Assembly: GCF_003219815.1 (NCBI RefSeq)
Contig: NZ_QJVD01000009.1
Coordinates: 122,064-186,063 of the forward strand
DNA length: 64,000 nt
Source of the DNA: Arthrobacter livingstonensis
Lineage (GTDB): Bacteria > Actinomycetota > Actinomycetes > Actinomycetales > Micrococcaceae
Direction of reading: 5' to 3'
The stretch's first letter is position 1. The number at the start of each line of letters is the position of its first letter. Below the pieces are notes generated by a model. That model was given only the letters and a program-made list of their open reading frames with translations. It had not been told where the DNA came from and did not search any database. This document shows positions 52,813 to 63,570 of the stretch, piece after piece. The translations under genes were made by a program, and so were the position numbers.

Positions 52813-55800
52813 GGGGCAACAGTCCGTTCAACAGTGATGGTGGTTTCAACGTCGCCCGGGACCAGTTCCAGGTCGACGGTGAGCGTTTCCTTCTTCACCA
52901 GTTCCAGGTTGGCGTGGAGAGCATCCACCACGTCCTGCGGGGCCTGGATGATGGTGCGGATGCGGTCGCTGACGTGCAGCTCGGCGTCCTTGCGTGCCTG
53001 CTGGATGGCGCGGACCATGTCGCGCGCCGTGCCCTCGGCCTCCAGTTCGGCAGTGAGCGCGGTGTTGAGCACCACGAAGCCGCCGCCGGGCAGCATCGCA
53101 ACGGCCGTGGAAGCGCCGTCGTGCGCGTCGGATACCACTGTCTCCAGCGAGTATTCGGCGGGTTCAAGGACCAGGCCGCCTGCGGTGACCGTGCCGTCAA
53201 CAGCCGACCAGTCGCCGGACTTGGCGCCCTTGATGGCCAGCTGGACGTCTCTGCCCAGGCGGGGGCCGGCCGCACGGGCGTTGACCACCAGCTTTTGCGA
53301 GATGCCGAACTCCTCCGGCGAGGCGTCGGCGGCATCCACAAAGCGGACGTGGCGGATGTTCAGCTCCTCGGCCACCACGACGGCGCCGCCGTCGAGCGCC
53401 GCGGCGTTCGGGGCCACCACGGTGAGCCCGGCCAGGGGCAGGCGCACCCGCAGCTTGGCGGCCTTGCGCAGGCTGGAGCCGGTGGAGCAGATCTGCTGGA
53501 CCCGGTCCATCTGCTCCACGAGGGCGGCGTTGGGCACAAAGAGGTCCGCGTTGGGCCAGTCGGAGAGGTGCACGGAGCGCCCCCCGGTCAGACCGCGCCA
53601 GATCTCCTCGGTGACCAGGGGCAGGAGCGGTGCGGCCACGCGGCAGACCGTTTCCAGGGCCGAGTAGAGCGCGTCGAAGGCGTCCGCGTTCTCGTCAAAG
53701 AAGCGGTTGCGGCTGCGGCGCACGTACCAGTTGGTGAGCATGTCCAGGTAGCTGCGCAGCGAGTCGCAGGCCCCCGAGACGTCGTAGGCGTCCAGCTTGG
53801 CGCCCATCTCGCGCACCAGGTCCCCGGTGTTTGCCAGCAGGTATTCGTCCATGGTGTCGGTGTAGCCGTCAAAGCGCAGCTTCGCGTCGTGGCCCAAGCC
53901 GGAGTTGGCAGTGTTGGCGTAGAGCGTGAAGAAGCTGTAGACGTTCCACAGCGGAAGGATGACCTGGCGGACGCCGTCGCGGATGCCCTGCTCGGTCACC
54001 ACCAGGTTCCCGCCGCGCAGGATGGGGCTGGCCATCAGGAACCAGCGCATGGCGTCGGAGCCATCGCGGTCCAACACCTCGGAAACGTCCGGGTAGTTGC
54101 GCAGCGACTTGGACATCTTTTGCCCGTCGGAGCCGAGCACGATGCCGTGGCTGATCACATTGCGGAACGCCGGGCGGTCAAACAGCGAGGTCGAGAGGAT
54201 GTGCAGCATGTAGAACCAGCCGCGCGTCTGCCCGATGTATTCGACGATGAAGTCGGCCGGGTTGTGCGTGTTGAACCATTCCTCGTTCTGGAACGGGTAG
54301 TGGACCTGGCCATACGGCATGGAGCCGGAGTCGAACCAGACGTCCAGCACGTCCTCGACGCGGCGCATGGTGGACTTGCCCGTGAGATCGTCCGGGTTGG
54401 GCCGGGTGAGCTCGTCGATGAAGGGCCGGTGCAGGTCCACCTCACCGGATTTGTTGACCGGCAGGCGGCCAAAGTCGGACTGCATTTCGGCGAGGGAGCC
54501 GTACACGTCGGTGCGCGGGTATTCCGGGTCGTCGGACTGCCACACCGGGATGGGGCTCCCCCAGTAGCGGTTGCGGCTGATGGACCAGTCACGGGCGTTG
54601 GCGAGCCACTTGCCGAACTGGCCGTCCTTGACGTTGCCGGGGATCCAGTTGATCTCCTGGTTCAGTTCCGTCATGCGGTCCTTGAACTTGGACACTTCCA
54701 CGTACCAGGAGGAGATGGCGCGGTAGATCAGGGGCGTGCGGCAACGCCAGCAGTGCGGGTAGCTGTGCACGTAGCTGGCCTGGCGGACCAGGCGGCCGGC
54801 CTCACGGACCACCCGGGTGATGGCCTTGTTCGCGTCAAAGACCTGCACACCGGCGATGTCGTTCAACGGCCCGCCCTCGAACAAAGGCAGGAACCTGGCG
54901 CCCTCATCCACGGACAGCACCACGGGGATGCCGTTCGCCTCGCAGATCTTTTGGTCCTCTTCACCGTAGGCGGGCGCCTGGTGGACGATGCCCGTGCCGT
55001 CCGTGGTGGTCACGTAGTCAGCCACGAGGATCTGCCAGGACTTGGCCGTGCCGTACTTTTCGTCGTCGGCAAAGTAGTCCCACAGGGGCTCGTACTTCAG
55101 GCCGGCAAGTTCGGAACCCACGTAGCTGGCGGTGACGGCGGCCGTCGCGGCAGCGACGTCGTCGTACCCCAGGTCCTTGGCGTAGGCGCCAACCAGGTCC
55201 GTGGCGAGCAGGAACTTCTCCCCGGCAGCCGTGGAGCCGTTCGGGCCCACGGGCACGACGGCGTAGCTCACCTGCGGCCCGACGGCAAGTGCCTGGTTCG
55301 TGGGCAGGGTCCAGGGCGTGGTGGTCCAGGCAATGGCGGCAACGCCGGCCAGCTCCTGCGACAGCGCTGACCCGCCGGCCAGGATCGGGAACGTGACGGT
55401 GACGGTCTGGTCCTGGCGGTCCTTGTAGACGTCGTCGTCCATGCGCAGTTCGTGGTTGGAGAGCGGCGTCTCGTCCTTCCAGCAGTATGGCAGCACCCGG
55501 TAGCCGTTGTAGGTCAGGCCCTTTTCGTGCAGCTGCTTGAACGCCCAGAGCACCGATTCCATGTAGTCGACGTTGAGCGTCTTGTAGTCGTTGTCGAAGT
55601 CCACCCAACGGGCCTGGCGGGTCACGTATTCCTGCCATTCACCGGCGTACTTCATGACGGAGGCGCGGCAGGCGTCGTTGAACTTGTCGATGCCCATGGC
55701 CTCGATCTGCGTCTTCTCCGTCATGCCCAGCTGCTTCATGGCCTCCAGCTCGGCCGGCAGCCCGTGCGTGTCCCAGCCAAAACGGCGTTCCACGCGGCGG

Positions 55801-56084
55801 CCGCGCTGCGTCTGGTAGCGGGCCACCAGGTCCTTCACGTACCCGGTCAGCAGGTGGCCGTAGTGGGGCAGGCCGTTGGCAAAGGGCGGGCCGTCGTAGA
55901 ACACGAACTCGTTGGCGCCATCCTTGCCTGCGTCGCGCTGGTCGATGCTCGCCTGGAAGGTGCCGTCCTCGGACCAGTACTTGAGTACGCGCTCCTCCAC
56001 TTCCGGGAAACGCACGGAAGCGGGCACGTGGTTGGATTCGGCGTGGAGGCCGGCGGCTGCGGAGGCCTTCGGGAAGTGGGTCAT
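52809..56084 (-). CDS. ileS: Isoleucyl-tRNA synthetase
   Basis: 1091-aa class I aminoacyl-tRNA synthetase of the long, eukaryotic-like type. HIGH motif appears as PHYGH in [21 protein letters not shown] as [14 protein letters not shown]; the CP1 editing domain ([12 protein letters not shown]) and the C-terminal anticodon-binding extension are present. ATG 56084 has AGGA seven bases upstream. The in-frame starts further up (56147) are inside the T-box sequence and cannot be real, and 56111 lacks a ribosome-binding site. Regulated by an uncharged-tRNA-Ile T-box. Confidence 0.96.
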   Translation of the reverse strand: MTHFPKASAAAGLHAESNHVPASVRFPEVEERVLKYWSEDGTFQASIDQRDAGKDGANEFVFYDGPPFANGLPHYGHLLTGYVKDLVARYQTQRGRRVERRFGWDTHGLPAELEAMKQLGMTEKTQIEAMGIDKFNDACRASVMKYAGEWQEYVTRQARWVDFDNDYKTLNVDYMESVLWAFKQLHEKGLTYNGYRVLPYCWKDETPLSNHELRMDDDVYKDRQDQTVTVTFPILAGGSALSQELAGVAAIAWTTTPWTLPTNQALAVGPQVSYAVVPVGPNGSTAAGEKFLLATDLVGAYAKDLGYDDVAAATAAVTASYVGSELAGLKYEPLWDYFADDEKYGTAKSWQILVADYVTTTDGTGIVHQAPAYGEEDQKICEANGIPVVLSVDEGARFLPLFEGGPLNDIAGVQVFDANKAITRVVREAGRLVRQASYVHSYPHCWRCRTPLIYRAISSWYVEVSKFKDRMTELNQEINWIPGNVKDGQFGKWLANARDWSISRNRYWGSPIPVWQSDDPEYPRTDVYGSLAEMQSDFGRLPVNKSGEVDLHRPFIDELTRPNPDDLTGKSTMRRVEDVLDVWFDSGSMPYGQVHYPFQNEEWFNTHNPADFIVEYIGQTRGWFYMLHILSTSLFDRPAFRNVISHGIVLGSDGQKMSKSLRNYPDVSEVLDRDGSDAMRWFLMASPILRGGNLVVTEQGIRDGVRQVILPLWNVYSFFTLYANTANSGLGHDAKLRFDGYTDTMDEYLLANTGDLVREMGAKLDAYDVSGACDSLRSYLDMLTNWYVRRSRNRFFDENADAFDALYSALETVCRVAAPLLPLVTEEIWRGLTGGRSVHLSDWPNADLFVPNAALVEQMDRVQQICSTGSSLRKAAKLRVRLPLAGLTVVAPNAAALDGGAVVVAEELNIRHVRFVDAADASPEEFGISQKLVVNARAAGPRLGRDVQLAIKGAKSGDWSAVDGTVTAGGLVLEPAEYSLETVVSDAHDGASTAVAMLPGGGFVVLNTALTAELEAEGTARDMVRAIQQARKDAELHVSDRIRTIIQAPQDVVDALHANLELVKKETLTVDLELVPGDVETTITVERTVAP

Positions 56085-56089
56085 CACAT

Positions 56090-56300
56090 CATCCTGGTCG
56101 TGGGCGGTCATTTCAGGATGCAAGGACGGCTTGCGCCGCGGTACCACCTCGCTTACCGCGCACCGGTTTTTTCATGCCAGGGTGCGGCCGCTCATTAACT
56201 GCTGTGACGGGCATACCCGTCCGGTTCTACTGGCCCCCGTGCGGGAGCGTTCTTCCGGAAGCTCACCGGTGATGGCCGGGTCAAAGCTTTGCTGTCCACT
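56090..56300 (-). promoter_or_regulatory. T-box riboswitch of ileS
   Basis: Minus-strand leader with the T-box core GTGGTACCGCG (overlapping 56138-56148), the stem I specifier region CCGGCCATCACCGGTGAGC with specifier ATC (Ile) at 56273-56271, and the purine-rich TTCCGGAAGAACG. The layout is that of the short-stem actinobacterial ileS T-boxes, which control translation rather than termination. No terminator with U-run is present before ileS, in line with that mechanism. The exact 5' end is estimated. Confidence 0.9.
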
Positions 56301-56339
56301 CTACGGGATGCGCGCACCCGCCCGCATCCCGCCGGCCGG

Positions 56340-57107
56340 TCAGCCCTGGCGGACCAGCTTGTGGTTGGCTGCCTGCGCCACGGGGCGGATGACAATTTGG
56401 TCCAGGTTGACGTGGTGCGGCAGCCCGACGGCGTAACCCACCACGTCCGCGACGTCCTCCGCAGTGAGGGGCGCCTCCACGCCCTGGTAAACCTTGTCCG
56501 CGGCTTCCTTGTCGCCGCTGAGCCGGTTCAGCGCGAACTCCTCGGTCTGCACCAGCCCCGGCGCGACCTCGATGACGCGCAGGTTGTTTTCCACTTCCTC
56601 CAGCCGCAGTGCGCCGGTGAGTGCGTGCTGGGCGAACTTGGCCGCGTTGTAGCCGGAGCCGCCTTCATAGGCCGCGAGCCCGGCGGTGGAGGTCAGGTTC
56701 AGGACCGTGCCGCGGCGGTGTTTGCGCAGCGCGGGCAGGAACGCCTTGGTCATTTTCATGGTCCCCATGACATTGACCTCGAACATCCACTCCCAGTCGT
56801 CGTTGTGCGCGGTGGCCACCCTGTCCGCCCCACGGGCTCCCCCGGCGATATTGATCAATGTGTCCAGGCCGCCGTGTCCGGCGACAAAGGCGGCCAGGGC
56901 GGCAACGTCGTCGTCCTTCGTGACGTCAGCGGCATAGGCAAGGGCACCGGTTTCCTGCGCCAGTTTCTCGAGCCGGTCCGCCCGGCGGGCCACGGCCACC
57001 ACGTGCCAGCCGTCCGAGCGGAGCCTGCGGACGGTGGCGGCGCCAATGCCGGAGCTGGCGCCGGTGACTACTGCATGCCTGTACGAAGTGGGGGAGTTTT
57101 TAGTCAT
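56340..57107 (-). CDS. Short-chain dehydrogenase/reductase
   Basis: 255-aa classical SDR. Cofactor motif VVTGASSGIGAATVRR (TGxxxGxG, about residue 13), ADVTKDDD, the NIAGG motif (NNAG equivalent) at about residue 86, catalytic Ser in LTSTAGLAAYEGGSGYNAAKF with the YxxxK pair (about residues 153-157). An Arg after the first strand (ARRADR) suggests NADP(H). Similar to YdfG/serine dehydrogenase types. Stands between ileS leader and a DUF488 gene; substrate unknown. Confidence 0.9.
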   Translation of the reverse strand: MTKNSPTSYRHAVVTGASSGIGAATVRRLRSDGWHVVAVARRADRLEKLAQETGALAYAADVTKDDDVAALAAFVAGHGGLDTLINIAGGARGADRVATAHNDDWEWMFEVNVMGTMKMTKAFLPALRKHRRGTVLNLTSTAGLAAYEGGSGYNAAKFAQHALTGALRLEEVENNLRVIEVAPGLVQTEEFALNRLSGDKEAADKVYQGVEAPLTAEDVADVVGYAVGLPHHVNLDQIVIRPVAQAANHKLVRQG

Positions 57108-57198
57108 GGGACCAATCTAGCGCGGCCGCCCGACGGCTGCCGCGCACGGCCGCGCCAACGTGGGTTTCTCGTGGCTGCGTCATTCCGGGCGCACGCGG

Positions 57199-57555
57199 CT
57201 ACCCAACTTCAGTCGCCACTCCGTTGAGGAAATCCAGCAGCACGGCGGCCTGGTTTTGATGCCGGTCCTTGGCGCTATACAGCAGCACCACCCTGGCGTG
57301 CTCCCCGGCCAGCCCGCGAGTCTCCCCGGCGGCGGGGTTGTGCTTCAGTTCCGCGCGGTAGTCCTTGACAAACGTGGCGAAGTGCTCCGGCTGGTGACCA
57401 AACGCGTTGCGGACTTCAGTGCTGGGCCCGGCCTCCTTGAGCCACACATCCACGCGGTCCTTCTTCTCGCCCCGCGGCCACAGCCGGTCCACCAATACGC
57501 GGTATTCGTCCGGCTCGGGATCCTCGTACACCCGCAAAATCCTCAGTGTGCCCAT
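57199..57555 (-). CDS. DUF488 family protein
   Basis: 118-aa protein of the DUF488 (YeaO-like) family. Hallmarks are ILRVYEDPEPDEYRVLVDRL with WPRGEKKDRVDVWLKEAGPS and the ending VVLLYSAKDRHQNQAAVL. Function unknown. ATG 57555 (MGTLRILRVYEDP) fits the family start; the open frame to 57675 adds non-family sequence. Same direction as the SDR gene, 91 bp upstream of it. Confidence 0.85.
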   Translation of the reverse strand: MGTLRILRVYEDPEPDEYRVLVDRLWPRGEKKDRVDVWLKEAGPSTEVRNAFGHQPEHFATFVKDYRAELKHNPAAGETRGLAGEHARVVLLYSAKDRHQNQAAVLLDFLNGVATEVG

Positions 57556-57859
57556 AGCCGCGTCATAGCCCCGGCCCTGATTTTTCTTCTGCACAGTATT
57601 ACTCTGCAGGTGGTGCGATCCCTCTATAGGTGATGCGCAGGCGGACTCCCGACTTCGGCCATGCGCAGGGCTCACCGGCAGGTGCGGGGCCGCGCCTAAG
57701 CCGCTTCAGCGAGGCGCGGAACCCGTGGGCAGTTTGGCGCATGATGACTCCGGCGCAAAACTCGGGCGGAGTCCTGCGCATGCGTGAACCCCACCCGTGT
57801 CCCTGTCCGGCCCCGCCATGGAAACCTGCTTCCGCGGCAACTCATGAAAGAATTGGCCC

Positions 57860-60481
57860 ATGGCTGAAAACATTCCGGGCACAGACACGCCCGCAACCAC
57901 CACAAGCAACGTTCCCGACAAGCCGGCACTGGAGGGCCTGGAAGCCTCGCTGACCAGGCGCTGGCTTGACGAGCGCATCTACAGCTTTGACCGTGAGACC
58001 ACGCGGGAGCAGGTGTACTCCATTGACACCCCCCCGCCCACGGCCTCCGGTTCGCTGCATGTGGGCCACATGTTTTCCTACACCCAGACCGATGTGCTGG
58101 CCCGCTACCAGCGCATGAACGGCAAGAACGTGTTCTACCCGATGGGCTGGGACGACAACGGCCTGCCCACCGAGCGGCGCGTCCAGAACTACTACGGTGT
58201 CCGCTGTGATCCGAAAATCACCTACGACGCCGGCTACCGCCCACCCGCGTCACCCGCCAAGAACCAGCGTGACTTCGACGTCGTCTCCCGCAGGAACTTC
58301 ATCGAGCTGTGTGAAGAGCTGGCCGTGGAGGATGAAAAGGTTTTTGAGAACCTTTTCCAGACCCTGGGCCTGTCCGTCGACTGGGATCTGACGTACCGCA
58401 CCATCGACGACCACTCGCGGGCGGTTTCCCAGCGCGGCTTCCTCGCCAACCTGGCCGCCGGCGACGCCTACATGGCCGAGGCCCCCACCCTGTGGGACGT
58501 CACCTTCCGCACAGCCGTGGCCCAGGCCGAGCTGGAAGACCGCGAAGTGGCCGGCGCCTACTACCGCTACCCTTTCTTCGCCGAAGACGGTACCAAAGTC
58601 TTTGTCGAGACCACGCGCCCGGAACTGTTGGCTGCCTGCTCGGCCCTGGTGGCCAACCCGGATGACGAACGGTACCAGCCGCTGTTTGGCAAGAAGGTCA
58701 CCTCGCCGCTGTTCGGCGTCGAGGTTGAAGTCCGCGCCCACGCGCTGGCCAAAGCGGACAAGGGCTCCGGCATCGCCATGGTGTGCACCTTCGGGGACCT
58801 GACCGACGTCACCTGGTGGCGTGAACTGCAGCTGCCCACCCGCGCGATTGTTGGCCGCGACGGCCGCATCCTCGGGGACACCCCCGAGTGGATCACCACC
58901 GAGGAAGGCCGCGCGAACTATGCGGCGATCGCCGGCAAGACAGTGTTCAGCGCCAAGGAAGGCGTCGTTGCGATGCTGGCCGAGGCGGAGCTGTTGGACG
59001 GCGACCCCAAGAAGATCACGCACCCCGTGAACTTCTTTGAAAAGGGCGACAAGCCCCTGGAAATCGTTTCCTCCCGCCAGTGGTACATCCGCAACGGCGG
59101 CCGCGACGAGGACCGCCGCGAACGCCTGATCGGCAGGGGCACGGCAATCGAGTTCCACCCGCCGTTCATGCGCTCGCGCTACGACAACTGGATCTCCGGC
59201 CTCAACGGCGACTGGCTGGTCTCGCGCCAGCGCTTCTTTGGCGTGCCCGTTCCCGTCTGGTACCCGCTCGACGCCGACGCGAACCCGGACTATGACCACC
59301 CCATCGTGCCCGGCAGCGAAATGCTCCCGGTCGACCCCGCGGCGGACGCGGCCCCCGGCTTCACCGAAGACCAGCGCAACGCGCCCGGCGGCTTCATCGG
59401 CGACGCCGACGTGCTGGACACCTGGGCCACGTCCTCCCTGACACCGCAGATCGTGGGCGGCTGGAGCGTGGACGAGGACCTGTTCGGCAAGGTCTTTCCC
59501 TTCGACCTGCGCCCACAGGGCCACGACATCATCCGCACCTGGCTGTTCTCCTCGGCCGTCCGCGCCGACGCCCTCCAGGGAAGTGCGCCATGGAAACATG
59601 CGGCCATCTCCGGCTGGATCCTGGACCCGGACCGCAAGAAGATGTCCAAGTCCAAGGGCAACGTGGTGGTCCCCACCGACGTGCTCAACGACTTTGGCGC
59701 CGACGCTGTCCGCTATTGGGCTGCGTCCGCCAAGCTTGGCGCCGACACGGCCTACGAGATCGCGCAGATGAAAATCGGCCGCCGCCTGGCCATCAAGCTG
59801 CTCAACGCCTCCAAGTTCGCGCTGAACCTCGGCGCCACCGAAGCCAACGTGCTCACGGGCGCCACGGACGTTGCCACCAACGCCCTGGACCGTGCGCTCC
59901 TGGCCCAGCTGGCCGACGTCGTACGCCAGTCAACGGCGGCCTTCGACAAGTACGACTATGCCAAGGCCCTGCAGCTCACCGAAAGCTTCTTCTGGCACTT
60001 CACCGACGACTATGTCGAATTGACCAAGGACCGTGCCTACGGTGCGGCGGGCGCTGCCGGGCAGGCCTCCGTCCTGGCGGCCCTGGCCACCACACTGGAT
60101 TCGCTGCTGCGCCTGTTCGCCCCGTTCCTGCCGTTTGCCACGGAGGAGGTCTGGAGCTGGTGGCGCTCCGGTTCCGTCCACCGGGCCCAGTGGCCCTCCG
60201 CCGTGGATGTGAACGACGGCGACACCACCATGCTGGCCACCGTCGGGGAGGCCCTGGGCGGCATCCGCAAGGCCAAGTCCGAGGCCAAGGTCAAGCAGCG
60301 CACGCAGGTGCTTTCCGCAACGGTGACGGCCGACGCCGCCAAGGCAGCGCAGCTGCGCGCCGGCCTCGGCGATCTCAAGGCCGCCGCCAACGCCCTTGAA
60401 CTCACGGTTGCCGAGGCGATCGGCGAACTCACCGTGTCCGACGTCGTGCTGGCGCCGGCGGAGGAGCCCGTCCAGGCCTAA
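57860..60481 (+). CDS. valS: Valyl-tRNA synthetase
   Basis: 873-aa class I synthetase. HIGH motif is HVGH in SGSLHVGHMFSYTQTD (about residue 74), KMSKS in KKMSKSKGNVVVPTD (about residue 594); ETTRPELLAACSALVANPDD belongs to the CP1 editing domain. The C-terminal Ala-rich coiled coil common to ValS is short here. It has no T-box, unlike ileS. The only large plus-strand gene in this part of the window; its stop overlaps the convergent SGNH pseudogene end by four bases. Confidence 0.96.
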   Translation: MAENIPGTDTPATTTSNVPDKPALEGLEASLTRRWLDERIYSFDRETTREQVYSIDTPPPTASGSLHVGHMFSYTQTDVLARYQRMNGKNVFYPMGWDDNGLPTERRVQNYYGVRCDPKITYDAGYRPPASPAKNQRDFDVVSRRNFIELCEELAVEDEKVFENLFQTLGLSVDWDLTYRTIDDHSRAVSQRGFLANLAAGDAYMAEAPTLWDVTFRTAVAQAELEDREVAGAYYRYPFFAEDGTKVFVETTRPELLAACSALVANPDDERYQPLFGKKVTSPLFGVEVEVRAHALAKADKGSGIAMVCTFGDLTDVTWWRELQLPTRAIVGRDGRILGDTPEWITTEEGRANYAAIAGKTVFSAKEGVVAMLAEAELLDGDPKKITHPVNFFEKGDKPLEIVSSRQWYIRNGGRDEDRRERLIGRGTAIEFHPPFMRSRYDNWISGLNGDWLVSRQRFFGVPVPVWYPLDADANPDYDHPIVPGSEMLPVDPAADAAPGFTEDQRNAPGGFIGDADVLDTWATSSLTPQIVGGWSVDEDLFGKVFPFDLRPQGHDIIRTWLFSSAVRADALQGSAPWKHAAISGWILDPDRKKMSKSKGNVVVPTDVLNDFGADAVRYWAASAKLGADTAYEIAQMKIGRRLAIKLLNASKFALNLGATEANVLTGATDVATNALDRALLAQLADVVRQSTAAFDKYDYAKALQLTESFFWHFTDDYVELTKDRAYGAAGAAGQASVLAALATTLDSLLRLFAPFLPFATEEVWSWWRSGSVHRAQWPSAVDVNDGDTTMLATVGEALGGIRKAKSEAKVKQRTQVLSATVTADAAKAAQLRAGLGDLKAAANALELTVAEAIGELTVSDVVLAPAEEPVQA

Positions 60482-61222
60482 CGGCTGATTTTCGCGAGCT
60501 TTTTCAGGCCCTTCTTCGGGGGTACACGCACCGGCTCCGGCCAACGGGGGCCGAGGGTCACGCCGCGCAGCTTCCTGGCAAACATCGACAGCACCCAGTC
60601 GTTGATCCACCGGTACTGGTCCCGTCCCCACTGTTTCCAGGTGGGGGCGGGACCCCGCTTTTTGTGCTTGGCCACGATTCCGTGGGGCACGCCCAGGAGG
60701 TCAAGGACCCGGCCGGCCATGTACTTGTGGCCGGCCTTGGACATGTGGAGCCGGTCGGCACACCAGAAATGTGGATTCCGGTAGGCGTCGAAGCTTGCGA
60801 AATCCACCACCAGGGCGCCGTGCCGTGCCGCGATCCGGCGGACGCCGTCGTTGTAAAGGTGGTTCTTGCGCCGCAGCGGGGACAGCACGGCGGAGACTTC
60901 CACGTCATAGCCGGTAAACAGCAGCAGCTGCGCGCCCGTGCCGGCCAGCCGGACCACGAGTGCCGAAGTCCATGATGTCGTTGCCGCCCGCGTACAGGGT
61001 GACCAGGGTGGGTTTAAGGGCCAGGGCGGGCACCAGCTGCTCGGCCGCGATGTGGCGCAGGCGCTTGCTGCGGATGGCCAGGTTGGCGTATTCCCAGCCG
61101 GGTTCATGCCGGGCCAGGCCCTCCGCCACGCGGTCCGCCCAGCCGCGCACGCCGTTGGGCAGGTACCCGCTGGGATCACCCACCCCTTCGGTGAACGAAT
61201 CTCCCAGCGCCACGTACCTCAT
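60478..61222 (-). pseudogene. SGNH/GDSL hydrolase, frameshifted with a small deletion
   Basis: N-terminal half in one frame from ATG 61222: RYVALGDSFTEGVGDPSGYL (block I Ser), LAIRSKRLRHIAAEQL, and block III VTLYAGGNDIMDF. The remainder is in another frame: RLAGTGAQLLLFTGYDVEVS, then block V DRLHMSKAGHKYMAGRVLD (Asp/His). At the junction near 60955-60962 about 15 residues normally found between GGND and the next strand are missing and the frame changes. An intact member would be a secreted or cytoplasmic esterase/lipase-like enzyme. Last gene of the disrupted leftward cluster. Confidence 0.75.
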
Positions 61223-61245
61223 TCCATTCCGCGAATCAGCTCGAA

Positions 61246-62429
61246 TCAGACGGCCGCCCGGGCAGCGCCAATTAGCTGTCCGGTCCCCTTCCCAATTCCG
61301 CGATAGTCCCAGCCGGCGGCACGCCAGCTGGCTGCGTCCAGGGCATTGCGGCCATCGAGCATGGCGGGCCTGGCCACGACTGCGGCCGCGTCCGCCGGAT
61401 CGAGGGCCCTGAACTCCGGCCATTCGGTCAGCAGCATGGTCGGCTCGGCCCCGCGCAGGGCCTCCATGGCGTCCGGGTGGAAGATCAGCTGCGGCGGGTG
61501 CGCGAGCCACGCTTCTCCCCCGGCCTGCGGGTCGCTGACGGTGACCTCGGCACCCTCGGCGGCCAGCTGCAGTGCCATGTCGAGCGCCGGTGAGTCGCGG
61601 GTGTCGTCGGTGTGCGGCTTGATTGCCGCGCCCAGCACGGTAATCCGGCGGCCCGCCACCTGCCCTCCGCACATCCGCGCGGCGGCCTCGGCAGCCCGGT
61701 ACCTGGCGTCGGCATTGATGCCGTCCACCAGGGAGAGCAGCTCGTCGAGCGATTCCACGCCGAGTTCCTGCGCCTGCGTCCGGAACGACCGCAGGCCCTT
61801 GGGCAGGCAGCCGCCGCCAAAGCCCACGCCGGCCTGCAGGTACCGCCGGCCAATGCGCGCGTCGTGACCCAGTGCCTGGGAAAGCTCGAGGACGTCGGCC
61901 CCGGCCTGCTCACACATCTCACCGGCAGCGTTGATGTAGGAAGGCTTCAGGGCCAGGAAGGCATTGGCGGCGACCTTGGCCAGCTCGGCGGTGGCGTAGT
62001 TGGTGGCCACGCACGGGGTGCCGCGGGGCAGCAGGGGCGCGTAAACGGCATCGAGCATGGCCCTGGCACGCGCACGGCCCTCCCCTCCGGCAGGCCGTAG
62101 ACTATCCGGTCCGGGGCCAGGGCGTCAGCCACCGCGGTACCCTGCCGCAGGAACTCCGGATTCCAGGCAAACACTGCTCCCGTGCCCGCCAGCATCGCCG
62201 CCACCCCGGCAAGCCTGGCGGGGTCGGTGGTGAACACCAGCCGGCCGCTCTCGCGCCCGCTCCGCAGCAGGGACGGCAGCCCCGGTTCGTGAAAGGGAGC
62301 GTCCCCGCGGGCCAGCCGCCCCACCTTCGCACCGTCGGTGTCCAGCCCCACCACGTCGTGGCCGAGGGAGGCCAGCGCGGCCGCATGGCCGGAGCCCAGG
62401 TAGCCGCAGCCCACTACAGATATTTTCAT
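61246..62429 (-). pseudogene. UDP-glucose/UDP-sugar 6-dehydrogenase, internal deletion and frameshift
   Basis: N-terminal NAD domain starts MKISVVGCGYLGSGHAAALA at ATG 62429 (behind GAGGGGA). After RLVFTTDPARLAG the sequence passes straight to AGTGAVFAWNPEFLRQGTAV; roughly 60 residues, including the usual VGTP and STVPVGT segments, are absent. A frame change follows near 62078-62087 (after VYGLPEG). The rest (MLDAVYAPLLPRG, FGGGCLPKGLRSF with the catalytic Cys, and GAAIKPHTDDTRDSPAL) is in the second frame. The intact enzyme would make UDP-glucuronate for surface polysaccharide. Start overlaps the glycosyltransferase stop (ATGA). Confidence 0.78.
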
Positions 62430-63570
62430 TTGATTCCCCTCAGTCCGGCGTCGTACCGGGTGTGCTCGGCCACGGTTTCGCGATACAGCTCCATGAGCCG
62501 TTCGCACACCACGGTCCACGTGCGGCCCTGGACCGCTGCGAAGGCGGCGGCCCCGAAAGCGGCCCGCTTGGCGTCGTCGCCCATCAAGTCCACAACGTGG
62601 CCGCGCAGCTCGCCCAGATTCCCGGGCGGGTACAGCCATCCGGTCCGGGACGAGTCCACCAGGTCCACGGGGCCGCCGCGGCCGGTGGCGACCACGGGCA
62701 CACCGGAGGCCATGGCTTCCTGGATGGTCTGGCAGAAGGTCTCAAGTTCGCCGGGATGGACGAACAAGTCAAGGGAGGCCATGGCGGTGGCCAGCTGCTC
62801 CCCGCCCAGGAAGCCGGTGAAGCGGGCCCGCGGCAGCGCATCCTTTAGTGCCTTACGCTGCGGCCCGTCGCCGACCACCACCAGACGGGTGCCGGGAATG
62901 TCGGAAACCGCAGAGAGGTCGGCCACCTGTTTTTCCAACGCCAGCCGCCCCACATAGCCAATGAGCTACTCGTCGTTGGGTGCCACAAGTCGGCGGAATT
63001 CCGCACTGCGCTTCGCGGGATGAACCCCCCCGGTGTCCACTCCACGGCGCCAAAGTTCCACGCGGGGAATGCCGTGGCCGCGGAGCTGGTGGATGGCTTC
63101 GGAGGACGGGGCCAGCGTCCGGTTGGGGCGAGGTGGATTCTTTCGACGCGGTTCCACGCCCAATTTTCCAGGAGCGGCATCCCGTACTTCGCCGCATAGC
63201 CGGGCACGTCCGTCTGGTAGACGGCCACGGTGGGCACGCCCAGCTGTTGGGCGGCACGCACAGCCCGCCACCCCAGGACGAAAGGCGAGGCCAGGTGGAC
63301 AATGTCCGGCCCAAACTCGGCCAGCACCGCCCGCACCCGGGCCACACCGCCCACCGCAACACGCACATTGCGGTATCCGGCAACGGGCACCGCGGGCAGC
63401 CGCCAGACGGCGGCTCCTTCCACGACGGCGGGCGCATCCGCGAGCGTGGACGGGGCAATGACCAGAACCTCGTCGCCGCGTTGTTTCAGGTGCTGGAGGA
63501 TTTTCAGCAGTGAATGGGTGACCCCATTCATGTCGGGCAGGAACGATTCAGCAACTATGGCAACCTTCAC
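62426..63570 (-). pseudogene. GT4-type glycosyltransferase (alpha-mannosyltransferase-like), frameshift plus in-frame stop
   Basis: Start GTG 63570: KVAIVAESFLPDMNGVTHSL, then DIVHLASPFVLGWRAV and AVYQTDVPGYAAKYG, typical of actinobacterial GDP-mannose-dependent PimB/MgtA-like enzymes. After NRVERIH the frame shifts near 63128-63138 (one base short); RTLAPSSEAIHQLRGHG continues in the next frame to LVAPNDE, where a TAG (62966-62968) interrupts; LIGYVGRLALEKQVADL then carries on in that same frame through the donor-site EAMASGVPVVATGRGGPVD. A full-length protein would be about 380 aa. Confidence 0.8.

Noticed and set aside
56085-56147. Extended IleS N terminus starting in the leader
   Set aside because: The extra codons are the T-box core; no ribosome-binding site; the family does not have this extension.
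57600-57859. T-box leader of valS
   Set aside because: No TGGNACCGC core and no specifier stem found upstream of valS.
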